Assembly: GCA_016934265.1 (NCBI GenBank)
Contig: JAFGTF010000143.1
Coordinates: 1 to 48,277 of the forward strand
Length of the DNA: 48,277 nucleotides
Source: Spirochaetota bacterium
Lineage (GTDB): Bacteria; Spirochaetota; B62-G9; DRHN01
Direction of reading: 5' to 3'
In this document: positions 16,266 through 28,061 of the stretch, one piece after another
Numbering within the stretch: position 1 is the stretch's first letter
Layout: every line of letters starts with the position of its first letter
The notes under the pieces: model-generated
Told to the model about the DNA's origin: nothing
What the model saw: the letters and a program-made list of their open reading frames with translations, nothing else
Databases searched by the model: none
Made by a program: the position numbers and the translations under genes

Positions 16266-18322
16266 CAACCCCCGTAGTACAGCATCGCGTTTTTGTACCC
16301 CTCGCTTTTTATAAATCCTTCGAGATACCGACTTTTTTCCTCTTCGGTGCCTATCTCGCCTTCCACAAATCCTCGCGCGTCCTTCTGTGCCCTGTATAAC
16401 AGTTTCGTGTTCACGTCGAGATCGTCCATGATAAACTGCGGCACACCGGACTGTCGCTTGCCCATTATCTCCCCCGGCCCCCTGAGCTTCAGGTCCCATT
16501 CGGCTATCTTGAACCCGTCATGGGTGTCCTGGAGTATACGCAGCCTGTTGAACGCTTCTCTTCCCGTAGTTCTGTCCGGAACGAGAAAGCAGAAAGAACG
16601 CTCGCCGCCTCTTCCTATCCTCCCCCTGAGCTGGTGAATACTCGAGAGCCCGAACCGCTCCGCCTGCTCGACAACCATCACGGTCGCATTCGGGACATGC
16701 ACCCCGACCTCGACCACCGTGGTGGCCACGAGGATATCGTACTCGCCGTTCCTGAACTTCTTCATGACGCCGTCCTTCTTATCGTCGTCCATCCGCCCGT
16801 GAAGGAGCCCCACCCGAAGATCGCTGAACACTTCCTCTTTCAGCCGTTCGTACGATTCGACCGCATTCTTTATGTCGTTCGACTGTCCCTCCTCTATCAA
16901 CGGGTATATGAAATACGCCTGCCGCCCCGCCACCACTTCCTTTCGGACGAGATCGTACACCCTTCTTATCTGCGCCTGTTTGACGATATCAGTCTTTACC
17001 GCCTCACGGCCTTTCGGCATCTCGTCTATCACCGAAATATCGAGATCGCCGTACAGGGTCATTGCGAGCGTACGCGGTATCGGCGTCGCACTCATTACGA
17101 GACAGTCGGGATGGTCACCCTTCGCACGCAGCTCCCCCCGCTGGAGCACGCCGAACTTCTGCTGCTCGTCGATCACTACGAGCGAGAGGTCTCTGAACTC
17201 GATATCCTCCGAAAAAAGCGCGTGGGTTCCGCACAGAATGTTGGTGTTGCCCTTTAAAAGATCGAGCACTATCTCCTTTCGTTCGAGGCCTTTCACCGAG
17301 CCGGAAACGAACGCGCAGGTCGCATCTACGCCTTCGAGAAACCGCAGCATCGTATAGAAATGCTGCCGCGCAAGTATCTCCGTCGGCGCCATGATTGCAA
17401 CCTGGCCGCCCCGCTCTATCACGTTGAGTCCCGCAGCCAGGGCAACAACCGTTTTACCGCACCCGACGTCTCCCTGGATGAGACGGTTCATGGGCTGTTC
17501 GCCTGAAAGATCGCGCTCGATCTCACCCAAGACCCGGTCCTGCGCCGCGGTGAATGAGAACGGCAGCCGCGCGAGAAACGTGTCCCTCAGTTTCCCGGAG
17601 AACGTCCGCCTTTGCTTTTTGATCTCGTGCTGGGACTTCCGTGCCAGCGCGCAGACGACCTGAAATTTAAAGAACTCCTCATAGGAATAATGCTCCTTCG
17701 CTCTCCTCACAGCGTCCAGGCTCGACGGGAAGTGTATCTCGGAAAACAGATTGTGCTTCGGGCGTATGCCGTACCCCTCCCGTATGAATGCGGGTATATC
17801 TTCCTCCAGCGCATCCGGGTACAGCGAGAGAACGGTTTTTACCAGGTTCCGCAGTTTCTTCTGGGAGATTCCCTCCGTGAGCGGGTATATGGGTACGATC
17901 CCGAGATCGGCTCCGTCCGTGTCCATCTCGTATTCGAACTGAGAAAATGAAGGAATCCGGTATTTTCTCGTAAACGCGCCGGTGAGAAAAAACGAGGTTC
18001 CGACCGCAAGGGTGTTGGTAATGAAGTTCCTGTTGAAACAAAAAAGATATGCCGTTCCGCTTTCGTCTTCGACCTCGATCTTCGGGTGCGTTTTTCCCCT
18101 GTAGAAGAACTTCTCGTGCCGCAGAACGGTGAATTTAAAGGTCGCCTTCTCGTTCTCGTTTACCTCGTGTAGGAGGCGGATACTCCTTCTGTCTTCATAT
18201 GAACGCGGGAAGTGGCATAACAGGTCGAAGACTTTCTCGATTCCGAGCTTCTTCAGTCTTCCGGCGAGGTTCGGGCCGACGCCTTTTAGGTACTGTATGT
18301 CGTCGTAAAGATCAGGTGGCAT
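16265..18322 (-). CDS. recG: ATP-dependent DNA helicase RecG
   Basis: This 685-aa helicase rewinds and regresses stalled replication forks. An N-terminal wedge/OB domain carries DDIQYLKGVGPNLAGRLKKL. Superfamily 2 motifs follow: Walker A GDVGCGKTVVALAAG, DEQQ box (VVIDEQQKFGVLQRGEL), SAT motif (VMSATPIPRT), and the RecG-type C-terminal HQLRGRIGRGGERSFCFLV. Length and order match the family. The start overlaps the plsC stop by 11 bp. It ends the long rplU-to-recG gene series. Confidence 0.96.
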   Translation of the reverse strand: MPPDLYDDIQYLKGVGPNLAGRLKKLGIEKVFDLLCHFPRSYEDRRSIRLLHEVNENEKATFKFTVLRHEKFFYRGKTHPKIEVEDESGTAYLFCFNRNFITNTLAVGTSFFLTGAFTRKYRIPSFSQFEYEMDTDGADLGIVPIYPLTEGISQKKLRNLVKTVLSLYPDALEEDIPAFIREGYGIRPKHNLFSEIHFPSSLDAVRRAKEHYSYEEFFKFQVVCALARKSQHEIKKQRRTFSGKLRDTFLARLPFSFTAAQDRVLGEIERDLSGEQPMNRLIQGDVGCGKTVVALAAGLNVIERGGQVAIMAPTEILARQHFYTMLRFLEGVDATCAFVSGSVKGLERKEIVLDLLKGNTNILCGTHALFSEDIEFRDLSLVVIDEQQKFGVLQRGELRAKGDHPDCLVMSATPIPRTLAMTLYGDLDISVIDEMPKGREAVKTDIVKQAQIRRVYDLVRKEVVAGRQAYFIYPLIEEGQSNDIKNAVESYERLKEEVFSDLRVGLLHGRMDDDKKDGVMKKFRNGEYDILVATTVVEVGVHVPNATVMVVEQAERFGLSSIHQLRGRIGRGGERSFCFLVPDRTTGREAFNRLRILQDTHDGFKIAEWDLKLRGPGEIMGKRQSGVPQFIMDDLDVNTKLLYRAQKDARGFVEGEIGTEEEKSRYLEGFIKSEGYKNAMLYYGG

Positions 18323-19046
18323 GGGAGTCGTAGCCCGTCTGGATGATCCTTCTTATATGATCCGAAAGCATCCGTATCGTCTTTCGCTCGTCTCCCCTGC
18401 CCTTTTTCACGAAATCGCCGTAGGACACGGGCGGAAGTACAAAAACTCCGACGCGCTGCGGCCGTATCACGGCGGGCTTCAGAAACACCCTGTCCGTATT
18501 GACGAACACGACCGGCAAAAGCGGTATGCCGGTATCCTTCGCAAGCACGAAGGCGCCGCGCTTGAAAATCCCGAGCTCCGGCTTCGGAGTACGGGTCCCC
18601 TCCGGGAAGATCCATACCGATTTCCCCGTTTGGAGTACCTTTTTCGTTCTATCGAGGCTTTTCGATGCGGAGACCGATCGCTCCCTCTCGATGGGAATGT
18701 ACCCGCAAACCCTCATCGCAAACCCGATTACCGGTATTCGAAACAGCGAGCTCTTCGCCAGCCAGCGGAAATCGAGGGGTATTGACCAGGATGCGGTGAA
18801 GATGTCCGTGTAGGAGCGGTGGTTGGAAACGATGATGTAATTTTGTTCACGCTCGATTCTCTCCAATCCGCGTATATCGAGCTTCACGCCGCAGAGGAAC
18901 CCGAACACTGTTTTCGCCCATACCCTTGAAACTTTATGGGGCAAGCCGGACCCTTTCTTCAGAAAGGGAAACAGAATGAATACGAAAATCGCCAGCATGA
19001 GGGTAATAAGGCTGCCGGCGATCCAGTACAATACACCCCGTATCAT
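18312..19046 (-). CDS. plsC: 1-acyl-sn-glycerol-3-phosphate acyltransferase
   Basis: The 244-aa product has an N-terminal membrane helix (residues 5-28). The acyltransferase motifs are NHRSYTDIF (HX4D catalytic pair), the FRWLAKSSLFRIPVIGFAM block, and FPEGTR (glycerol-phosphate binding), followed by IPLLPVVF. It transfers an acyl chain to lysophosphatidate in phospholipid synthesis at the inner membrane. It overlaps rsfS by 4 bp and recG by 11 bp. Confidence 0.92.
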   Translation of the reverse strand: MIRGVLYWIAGSLITLMLAIFVFILFPFLKKGSGLPHKVSRVWAKTVFGFLCGVKLDIRGLERIEREQNYIIVSNHRSYTDIFTASWSIPLDFRWLAKSSLFRIPVIGFAMRVCGYIPIERERSVSASKSLDRTKKVLQTGKSVWIFPEGTRTPKPELGIFKRGAFVLAKDTGIPLLPVVFVNTDRVFLKPAVIRPQRVGVFVLPPVSYGDFVKKGRGDERKTIRMLSDHIRRIIQTGYDSHAT

Positions 19047-19420
19047 GCGATGCCACCTCTATCCGCGAAGACCACCGCCGCATCGGACCAGAGCTTTTCG
19101 AGCCCGTAGAAATCCCTCGCTTCCGGGAGGAAGATGTGGATGATAAGGTAGTTGTAGTCCAAGAGCACCCAGGGGGAATTCGTATCTACATTCGAAGATA
19201 TGGGCTTCATCCCGTGTCCGTCCATGTACTCCTCGATACTGCGTACCAGCGCCTTCGTCTGGACAAAAGAGGTTACCGTGCAGATAATGAAGTAATCAGT
19301 GATGCTCGTCAAACCCCCCAGGTCGAGCACGACGATATCCCGGGCCCGGTTGTCACACAAAAGCCCGGCCGTGTCCAGAGCCACCCTGTTCATTTCGGGA
19401 AGGGTATTTTCACCTGACAT
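19043..19420 (-). CDS. rsfS: Ribosomal silencing factor RsfS
   Basis: This 125-aa Iojap/RsfS protein binds uL14 and blocks subunit joining when nutrients fall. Family blocks are DIVVLDLGGLTSITDYFIICT, a variable middle, and WVLLDYNYLIIHIFLPEARDFYGLEKLW. The ATG at 19420 is chosen because GAGGGCAGAT precedes it and it overlaps the LCP stop by only 11 bp. A longer in-frame start at 19459 would lie deep inside the LCP gene. The stop overlaps plsC by 4 bp. Confidence 0.92.
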   Translation of the reverse strand: MSGENTLPEMNRVALDTAGLLCDNRARDIVVLDLGGLTSITDYFIICTVTSFVQTKALVRSIEEYMDGHGMKPISSNVDTNSPWVLLDYNYLIIHIFLPEARDFYGLEKLWSDAAVVFADRGGIA

Positions 19421-20627
19421 ATCTGCCCTCGAAATCGTTGCCGATGATGATGGTGACATCGACCATGAGGGTGTTGTCTGTCTTGGTGTGGACCTCCTGG
19501 CAGTTGATTATGTCTGCGATGCGTTTCGCGAGCGCAGGCCTCCCTATCCGGTCGATTACGAGGGTCTTCGCATAGTCGCTTCTCGGTGCATTTCCGTAAT
19601 GGACGATGTTGAAACCGTACTCCACGAAATAGTTCCTCAGGTTCTGCGCCTGACCGGGATTTGTCGATCCGTTCAGAATTTCGATATATATCTCGTCCCC
19701 CATGGGAGCGGGGCCCTCGTCGTTAATAAATTTCTTCAGGTTCTCTATCCGGCTTTTCAGCCAGCTCCCGTTCTCGATAGGCGTTATGTACAGCTCCTCC
19801 TTAATCATCGTGTTCTTCCCGAGCATGCGATAGAACTGTATCTTCGATGCAGAGACGTTGCCCATTTCAGAGGCGAGAACCTTCAGGTCCCGCCTGCCCA
19901 TATTCGTGACGACCTCCCTTGTGAGGATCTTAAAAACCCTGGAGTTGTCAAGCAAAAGCTCTATATCGGAAGTTCTCTCGAGCAGCGACTCCAAGAAGAC
20001 CCGATGGTTCTCCACCATTATCTTCATTCCCGAATCACCCTGTTTGTAGAGTAAAAACTCCCTGGCTTTCGCGCCGTCGAGGACGAGATTACCTTTGGGC
20101 ACCTGAATAAAGGTTTTATTTTCGGAATCGAGCAGTATCAGGCTGTTCTGGTTATAGATCTCAACCCCCTCTAAGAGGTCGACGAGCTTCTCCACATCCG
20201 AAAGATCGTAGGCGAGATAGAAATCGAACACGTTTCCCGTAAGCTTCTCGACGGTTTTTTTCACGATCGCCGGGCCGCCTTTGAAGTATACGTTCCCCAG
20301 TATATCGTACGCCGGCTTGTCTTCGTACTCCACCTTGAGCCTTGTCCTCGGAGGCATAACGAGAGAGGCGAGCTTATTCGTCTTCGGATTGTAGAAGTAG
20401 AGGAGCACCGCTTCCGTCTTCTCGCCGTTGTTCTCCACGAAAACCCACGATACCGTCACCTCGGTTTCAAGGGTTTCCTCGAGCTCGCTCGCCCTGAAGT
20501 AGAAGATGAAGAGAATAGTCCCGACTATGATGCCGATCGCGACCAGTATGAGCAGGATGCTTACCCAGTCGAAATCCGACTTTCGGTTGTTGTGTTGAAA
20601 TCTGATGTCCGACACCTTTATGCCCAT
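19410..20627 (-). CDS. LytR-CpsA-Psr family protein with LytR_C domain
   Basis: This protein of about 405 aa has one membrane anchor (residues 22-45, WVSILLILVAIGIIVGTILF). An LCP-type extracytoplasmic domain follows (VMPPRTRLKVEY, LEGVEIYNQNSLILLD, LDGAKAREFLLYKQGDS). A C-terminal LytR_C domain contains IYIEILNGSTNPGQAQNLRN. LCP enzymes usually transfer lipid-linked glycopolymers to peptidoglycan or other acceptors; the acceptor here is unknown. The ATG at 20627 is preferred. The ORF extends to 20693, but that extension has no family similarity. AAAAGGAG lies somewhat far upstream (13 nt). The position beside rsfS and yqeK is common in several phyla. Confidence 0.85.
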   Translation of the reverse strand: MGIKVSDIRFQHNNRKSDFDWVSILLILVAIGIIVGTILFIFYFRASELEETLETEVTVSWVFVENNGEKTEAVLLYFYNPKTNKLASLVMPPRTRLKVEYEDKPAYDILGNVYFKGGPAIVKKTVEKLTGNVFDFYLAYDLSDVEKLVDLLEGVEIYNQNSLILLDSENKTFIQVPKGNLVLDGAKAREFLLYKQGDSGMKIMVENHRVFLESLLERTSDIELLLDNSRVFKILTREVVTNMGRRDLKVLASEMGNVSASKIQFYRMLGKNTMIKEELYITPIENGSWLKSRIENLKKFINDEGPAPMGDEIYIEILNGSTNPGQAQNLRNYFVEYGFNIVHYGNAPRSDYAKTLVIDRIGRPALAKRIADIINCQEVHTKTDNTLMVDVTIIIGNDFEGRYVR

Positions 20628-20711
20628 ATCAGTAACTACGCTCCTTTTAGAGTATGTGCGTACGAAGTACACGTGCACAAGATGTGCTCGCACAGGATGT
20701 GGGGTGCAGTT

Positions 20712-21393
20712 TCAGGGATTTCGACCCTCCGTGCACCGGATAAGCTCGTTATACCCGAGAAGGGTGTTACCGCATATATATGATTTTTTTTGCACCAGCA
20801 TTCTCAACATTGAACCGAATATGTACAGTACCGCTTCGTCTAGGTCCCTCTTTGCGATCCTCCTCGCGGTCTGCACGCCGCGAAAACTTCTGGTCGGCTC
20901 GGTGTAGTCCGCCACGAATACCACTTTGTCCAGGACGGACATCCCTTCGCCCCCAGTCGTATGGAGCTCGATGCTGTGCAATACCTCCTCGTCACTGATA
21001 CCGAAATCACGACAGGCGATGACTTTTCCCGCATACGCGTGCAAAAGCCCCGTGCTTCGAAAGACGACGTCGTTGAAAAGACTGGGCACCGGATCGTTTT
21101 CTCCATCCCGCACCGGCTCTCGGCTGTTCTTCCCGGGGATACGCCGTACCGAAGCCGATTGTGACCTCTCTTCGATATCCCGATTCGTCTTGCCGGTGCA
21201 GCGCGTCACCGCGATGCGTTGCATCGTCAGAAGCGGCAGATCCCTCGCGACGTCGTGCAGAATGGCCGCGCACGCGGCCTTTTTTTCGTCGCACCCGTAC
21301 CTGCCGGCGAGGAAGACCGCCGTATCCCGCACACCCTCGGAGTGTACGTATCTCTGTTTCGTGACCCTCTCTTTCACCGCACGATCAAGCAGC

Positions 21394-21410
<17 letters not shown>
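20712..21410 (-). CDS. yqeK: HD-domain diadenosine tetraphosphatase YqeK, with insertion
   Basis: This 232-aa HD-superfamily hydrolase probably cleaves Ap4A symmetrically. Metal ligands are visible as RYVHSEGV (H23), ILHDVAR (H52-D53), HAYAG (H124) and VFVADYTEPTR (D168). Compared with usual members near 190 aa, it carries about 40 extra residues (71-112). These are hydrophilic and serine/arginine rich, and sit between the HD helix and the HAYAG motif. The start overlaps the end of nadD by 17 bp, a conserved gene pairing. Confidence 0.88.
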
Positions 21411-23498
<2,088 letters not shown>

Positions 23499-23499
23499 A

Positions 23500-23820
23500 T
23501 TACGTACCCCTTTCCATCTTCTCGACGACTATTCTCGTATATTCGGGCCGAGAGCCGATTGTTCTTCTGTAGTCCTTGCGCCGTTTGTACTTGAATACCC
23601 TGAGCTTCTTTCCCTTTACGTTTCCAAGCACCTTCGCCTGTATCGCCACTCCCTTGAGGTAGGGTTTTCCTATCTTGACGCCTTCCTTGTCGTCGCGCAG
23701 GAGGAGAACCTTGTCGATCTTTATCTCTTCGTCCTTCTTGGCTTCTATTCTATCGACAAGGGCCGGTTTACCCTCTTCCAGTCTGTACTGTTTGCTGTTG
23801 ATTTCGACGATCGAATACAT
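23500..23820 (-). CDS. rplU: 50S ribosomal protein L21
   Basis: The 106-aa product starts [17 protein letters not shown] and contains [20 protein letters not shown] followed by [13 protein letters not shown], the L21 signature for 23S rRNA binding. The ATG at 23820 follows a GGGGGG ribosome-binding site. An upstream in-frame start at 23841 overlaps the promoter. It is the first gene of the long rplU-rpmA-obg-nadD-yqeK-LCP-rsfS-plsC-recG series. Confidence 0.97.
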   Translation of the reverse strand: MYSIVEINSKQYRLEEGKPALVDRIEAKKDEEIKIDKVLLLRDDKEGVKIGKPYLKGVAIQAKVLGNVKGKKLRVFKYKRRKDYRRTIGSRPEYTRIVVEKMERGT

Positions 23821-23843
23821 CGAACCCCCCGATATTTTCAAAT

Positions 23844-23872
23844 AAGATAAAGAGGTTTCAAATCAAAGTCAA
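23844..23872 (-). promoter_or_regulatory. Sigma70-type promoter for the rplU operon
   Basis: On the minus strand, TTGACT (23867-23872), a 17-bp spacer and TATCTT (23844-23849) lie 23 bp before the L21 start codon. The genes downstream to recG mostly overlap or have small gaps, so this is probably their main promoter. Confidence 0.75.
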
Positions 23873-23883
23873 CTCATAATTCC

Positions 23884-24168
23884 TCACCTTCGGGACAACA
23901 GGAGGGCGAAGAGCAGACAGACCTTCACGAACAGCAAATAGAGGGTCTCAAGGAGGTTTATACCGAAGGCGCCGGAGAGCCGCTGTGCGGGAACAAACCA
24001 GATGCTGAACTGCAGCGGGAACAAAAAAAGCCCCATGAAGAGAATCGGAGTGATATACCCCGGTTTGTGCCTGAGAAAGAGGTACACGGATACTGCGAGA
24101 AAAAAAAAGGCGAACAGGACATCGGCCCATTGAAAGAGAATGTCAGGCTCTATTACGAATTTCCCCAT
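23884..24168 (-). CDS. Small hypothetical membrane protein
   Basis: This 94-aa protein has three hydrophobic segments (about residues 12-31, 37-58 and 69-91), with a basic loop RHKPGYITP between the first two. I recognise no family. It lies between mutS and the rplU promoter on the same strand, 75 bp after the mutS stop. It has ordinary codon use for the region, which supports a real gene. Confidence 0.6.
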   Translation of the reverse strand: MGKFVIEPDILFQWADVLFAFFFLAVSVYLFLRHKPGYITPILFMGLFLFPLQFSIWFVPAQRLSGAFGINLLETLYLLFVKVCLLFALLLSRR

Positions 24169-24243
24169 GTACGCGTCCGTTCACACGGCATTGAAAACCA
24201 AACCCGACGGTGCCGTGTTTCGTTTCCCTTCAAAGCCCGAGGC

Positions 24244-26847
24244 TCAGATGCTCCTCTTCAACCTGTCTAGGATATTGAGCGCTTCGAGCGGTGTAATCGA
24301 ATCGATATCGACCACGGAAAGCTCTTTTCTTAGGATATCGTACGAAGAGGGAAAAAGGTCGAGCTGGCTCTCGGGTCTTTCTTTTTCCCCCCGCTCGGAA
24401 AAAAAAGGAACGTACGAGCCGTACTCGGATTCGAGCTTCTGCAGAATGGACTTCGCCCTCTCTATAATGATTTCCGGTATACCCGCCATCCGCGCAACCT
24501 CGATCCCGTAGCTCTTCGATGCGACTCCCGGAAGGACTTTACGCAGGAATATTACGTCGTTGTTCCACTCCTTCACCGTCACGTTGTAGTTGACGACCCC
24601 CTGTCTGCTCTCGAGCGCCGTTATCTCATGGTAATGGGTGGCGAACAGCGCCTTTGCGCCGACTTTATCTTCGTCCAGAAGATACTCGAGCACCGCCCAT
24701 GCAATGGAGAGCCCGTCATAGGTGGAGGTACCCCTACCGATCTCGTCCATTATAATGAAGCTTCTGTTCGTCGCATAGTGGAGGATTCGCGACGTCTCGA
24801 TCATCTCCACGAGAAAGGTGGATTCCCCCTTCACAAGACGGTCGGATGCTCCGATACGCGAGAAAACCCTGTCGACGATTCCCATCTTTGCCTTTTTCGC
24901 GGGAACGTAACTGCCGATATGCGTCATGATCACGATGAGGGCGGCCTGCCTGAGAAACGTCGATTTTCCCGCCATGTTGGGACCTGTGAGTATCATGACC
25001 CTTCTGTCCGCATCGTCCAGTAACAGGTCGTTCTCTATGAACCGCTCCTCGCCGAACTTCTCGATCACCGGATGCCGTCCGTCGGTTATTGCTATGATAT
25101 TCTCATCCGCTATCTCCGGCATACAGTACCCGTTTTCCAGGGCTGCCCAGGCGAGCGACTGGAACACGTCGATGCGCGCGACTGCCTCGCAGGCCGAGAA
25201 CAGCATCTCGGTCTCCTTGAGGACTATCCCGCGGATATTTTCGAAAAGGGCACGCTCAAGCTCGTTAGCCCCCTCCCGCGCCTCCATGATGAGTATCTCA
25301 TGCTCCTGAAGCTGTTGCGTGGTAAACCGCTCCGCGTTTACGAGAGTCTGTTTCTTGATGTAGTTATTCGGTACGAGTGTGAGGTTGGGTTTCGTCACCT
25401 CGATATAGTAGCCGATTATCCTGTTGTACCGGAGCTTCAGCGAGCCTATACCGAGCTTCTTCTGTTGATCCGCCTGATAGTCACCGATCCATTTCCGGTT
25501 TTTAGAGAGTGCTTTTTTGTACTCATCGAGCTTTACGTCGTACCCGCTTTTGATGAATCCCCCGTCCCTGACGGAGAGCGGAGGGTCTTCCACTATTCCC
25601 GAGTCGACAAGGGACGTCAGGCCGCTCGAGTCCCCGATCTTTTCTTTTTCCCGGAAGAAGAGCTCTCTTTCTTCGAGAATCGCCTTCAGCGTTTGTATCG
25701 CGAACAGCGAGCTCTTCAGCGCGACGAGGTCTTTGGCCGTACCCTTCCCTATGGAGAGCTTGGAAACGATCCGTTCGACATCCAAAACCTCCGTAAGCGT
25801 GCGCTGAATCCCGGAAAGAAGCTCCCGATCCTCGAAGAGGAGGCGGACTTTTTGCAGGCGCTCCGAGATCTCGACCCGGTCCGCCGACGGGTTGTGGATG
25901 TACCGTTTCAAAAGTCTCGTGCCCATTGCCGACCGCGTATGATCGAGCACGGAGAACAGCGTTGCACTGCTCCCCGGGTCGCTCATGCTCTCGGTGAGCT
26001 CGAGATGCCGCTTCGTCGCATTGTCCATCAGAAGGAAGTCCCCGTGCTGCTTCTTTTTGACCCACCGCACATGGGAAACGTCCCGCTTGGTGCTGTCCTT
26101 CACATACGAGAGAACGGCACCGGAGGAGAAAACCTCCAGGTCGCTCTGGAATCCGAAGACGTCCACCGAGACGATCCCGAAGTGGGCTTTCAGCGATTCA
26201 AGACAGGCAAACTCGTCGAACAGTCCGTCGCCGGCGGCCCTGAACACGGTCCGGCCCGTGAGATCGCGAAGCTTCCCGATAAACCCGTCCCACGGATTCT
26301 TCTCGTCCCACGACTCGGGGTATATGATCTCCCGTATTCCGTTGTCCGCGATCTCGTTCAGAATGCCGTCGAATACATCCCCCGACGGGATGTAGGTCGA
26401 GATAAATTCACCGGTGGAGACGTCGAGTGAACTGCATGAAACGAGGTACTCCCCCCGCTTTGAGGTGCCGAAGACGGCGGCGATGCAGTTGTTGCCCCTG
26501 CCCTCGAGCAGGTCGGGATCCGTGATCACGCCGGGGGAGATGATTTCGACGACGTCGCGATCGACAATGCCCTTGGCAAGTTTCGGGTCCCCCCGCTGCT
26601 CGCATATCGCGACCTTCTTTCCGGATTTCAAAAACTTTCCTATATAGGTATCCGCGGCGTGATGCGGAAATCCGCACATCGGAATGCCGTTTCTCTTGGT
26701 GAGTGCGATGTTCAGTATCGAGGAGGCTAAAACCGCGTCCTTTTCGAACATCTCATAGAAGTCCCCGAGCCGAAAGAGCAGGACCGCGTCCTTGTTTCCG
26801 CGCTTTATACGGTGGTATTGAGCCATCATCGGAGTTTCTTTTTTCAT
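24244..26847 (-). CDS. mutS: DNA mismatch repair protein MutS
   Basis: This 867-aa MutS1-type protein has the mismatch-binding motif LLFRLGDFYEMFEKDA near the N-terminus. The connector, lever and clamp domains follow. The ATPase has Walker A GPNMAGKSTFLRQ, Walker B FIIMDEIGRGTSTYDGLS and ALFATHYHEIT. The C-terminal tail (LDLFPSSYDILRKEL, ALNILDRLKRSI) resembles the MutS dimerisation/clamp-binding end. The ATG overlaps the preceding stop by 4 bp (ATGA). A longer in-frame extension is rejected because it lies in the SPOR gene. No mutL is in the window. Confidence 0.97.
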   Translation of the reverse strand: MKKETPMMAQYHRIKRGNKDAVLLFRLGDFYEMFEKDAVLASSILNIALTKRNGIPMCGFPHHAADTYIGKFLKSGKKVAICEQRGDPKLAKGIVDRDVVEIISPGVITDPDLLEGRGNNCIAAVFGTSKRGEYLVSCSSLDVSTGEFISTYIPSGDVFDGILNEIADNGIREIIYPESWDEKNPWDGFIGKLRDLTGRTVFRAAGDGLFDEFACLESLKAHFGIVSVDVFGFQSDLEVFSSGAVLSYVKDSTKRDVSHVRWVKKKQHGDFLLMDNATKRHLELTESMSDPGSSATLFSVLDHTRSAMGTRLLKRYIHNPSADRVEISERLQKVRLLFEDRELLSGIQRTLTEVLDVERIVSKLSIGKGTAKDLVALKSSLFAIQTLKAILEERELFFREKEKIGDSSGLTSLVDSGIVEDPPLSVRDGGFIKSGYDVKLDEYKKALSKNRKWIGDYQADQQKKLGIGSLKLRYNRIIGYYIEVTKPNLTLVPNNYIKKQTLVNAERFTTQQLQEHEILIMEAREGANELERALFENIRGIVLKETEMLFSACEAVARIDVFQSLAWAALENGYCMPEIADENIIAITDGRHPVIEKFGEERFIENDLLLDDADRRVMILTGPNMAGKSTFLRQAALIVIMTHIGSYVPAKKAKMGIVDRVFSRIGASDRLVKGESTFLVEMIETSRILHYATNRSFIIMDEIGRGTSTYDGLSIAWAVLEYLLDEDKVGAKALFATHYHEITALESRQGVVNYNVTVKEWNNDVIFLRKVLPGVASKSYGIEVARMAGIPEIIIERAKSILQKLESEYGSYVPFFSERGEKERPESQLDLFPSSYDILRKELSVVDIDSITPLEALNILDRLKRSI

Positions 26848-28061
26848 TGTGAGCGCTCTTGCACGATAAAGCCGACATACCCCTCGGATTCGAGCCCCTG
26901 CTTTGCTTCCTTGGCCTCTTCGACCGTATCGAACACCCCGACCCGGACCCTGAACACCCGTTTGCCCTCGAATTCCGTCTCGACGATGTAGGAGCAAAAC
27001 CCCTTACCCTTTAGAACATCGATGAGGTTTTGCGCGTTCCCCTCCATCGTGAACGAGCCGATCTGCACACCGAAGCCTTCCCCCTTTTGCGTGGTCTCGG
27101 AAGGCTGTCCGTACCGGTAGGCGCCCTGCGGCACTGAAGGATCGAAGATGCCTATCGTCTCCGATTGTTGCGGCGTGTCGTACGCTCCGAGCTCTCCGAC
27201 GCGGGAACGTGCCCGGGATGCATACACCGAATCGGGAAAATCGGCGAGAAATAAAACGAGCACTGACCGTTCGGAAGCGGGATCATCGTGCGCTTTGTAT
27301 CCCCCTGCGAGCAGTATATGCGCTTCCTCGAGCACCAACGGCTCAGACGCACTCCCGATAATCCGCCGCAGGAGGTCGAGCGATTCGCCCCATCTGTCCT
27401 GCAAAAGAAGACAGCGGGACATCTCTAGATAGTTCTTTACGATGAATCGGCTTTTTTCCTCGGTCGCCTGCTGGGCAAGGAGGCCGACCGCCTCCTCGTA
27501 CGACACGCAAGCTTCATGGTACCGCCCCTCCTCCCTCTTGAGTATTCCGATAAACGTATGCACGTACGGCGTGAATACCGGCACGGTCCCGGCCTCGTTT
27601 TCCAGAATCTCCAGAAGCCGGGTTTCGGCTTTCTTGAAATCGCCGCCGATGTAGTGACGCCGGGCGAGCTCGAACCGCACCGCATCGCAGCAGGGAAAAT
27701 CCGTATGGCGAACGAGAATCTCTTCGAGAAGGCGGACGGACTCATCCGCCCGCTCCTGAAGTATCGCCTGTTTGAAGAGGATGTATGGACCCGCGTTCGA
27801 GTCCCGGGTCTTCGTATAGGCGAGCCCATAGTACCGTGCCGCCTGTCTGAAATTTCCCATCCGTTCGTAGTCTTCGGCCCGCTTCAGTATCGGCTCGACA
27901 CGGTCTCTGTCAGGTATCATGTAGTGTTCGGAGACGGGGAAAAAACTCTCCACGATGTCGGGGGGTAGAAGAAAGTAGACTTCCCCCCAGGCCGCGTGCA
28001 CGGCCGGAAAAAGAATAAAAAGAAGAGCGGCGCAGATTATAAGCTTTCGAACGTCAGTCAC
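26844..28061 (-). CDS. Secreted TPR/SPOR-domain protein
   Basis: The product of about 405 aa begins at a GTG that overlaps the miaB stop by 8 bp and follows GGAGG. Its first 22 residues (KLIICAALLFILFPAVHAAWG) form a signal peptide. Several TPR-like helical pairs follow (EDYERMGNFRQAARYYGLAY, FELARRHYIGGDFKKAETRL, ILKREEGRYHEACVSYEEAV). A C-terminal SPOR domain (FGVQIGSFTMEGNAQNLIDV to GFIVQERSQ) typically binds denuded peptidoglycan at division sites. A periplasmic cell-envelope role is inferred. The longer ORF reading is within miaB. Confidence 0.85.
   Translation of the reverse strand: MTDVRKLIICAALLFILFPAVHAAWGEVYFLLPPDIVESFFPVSEHYMIPDRDRVEPILKRAEDYERMGNFRQAARYYGLAYTKTRDSNAGPYILFKQAILQERADESVRLLEEILVRHTDFPCCDAVRFELARRHYIGGDFKKAETRLLEILENEAGTVPVFTPYVHTFIGILKREEGRYHEACVSYEEAVGLLAQQATEEKSRFIVKNYLEMSRCLLLQDRWGESLDLLRRIIGSASEPLVLEEAHILLAGGYKAHDDPASERSVLVLFLADFPDSVYASRARSRVGELGAYDTPQQSETIGIFDPSVPQGAYRYGQPSETTQKGEGFGVQIGSFTMEGNAQNLIDVLKGKGFCSYIVETEFEGKRVFRVRVGVFDTVEEAKEAKQGLESEGYVGFIVQERSQ

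Noticed and set aside
26848-26997. N-terminal extension of the mutS frame
   Set aside because: It is arginine/glycine-rich read-through of the SPOR gene; the ATGA overlap supports 26847.
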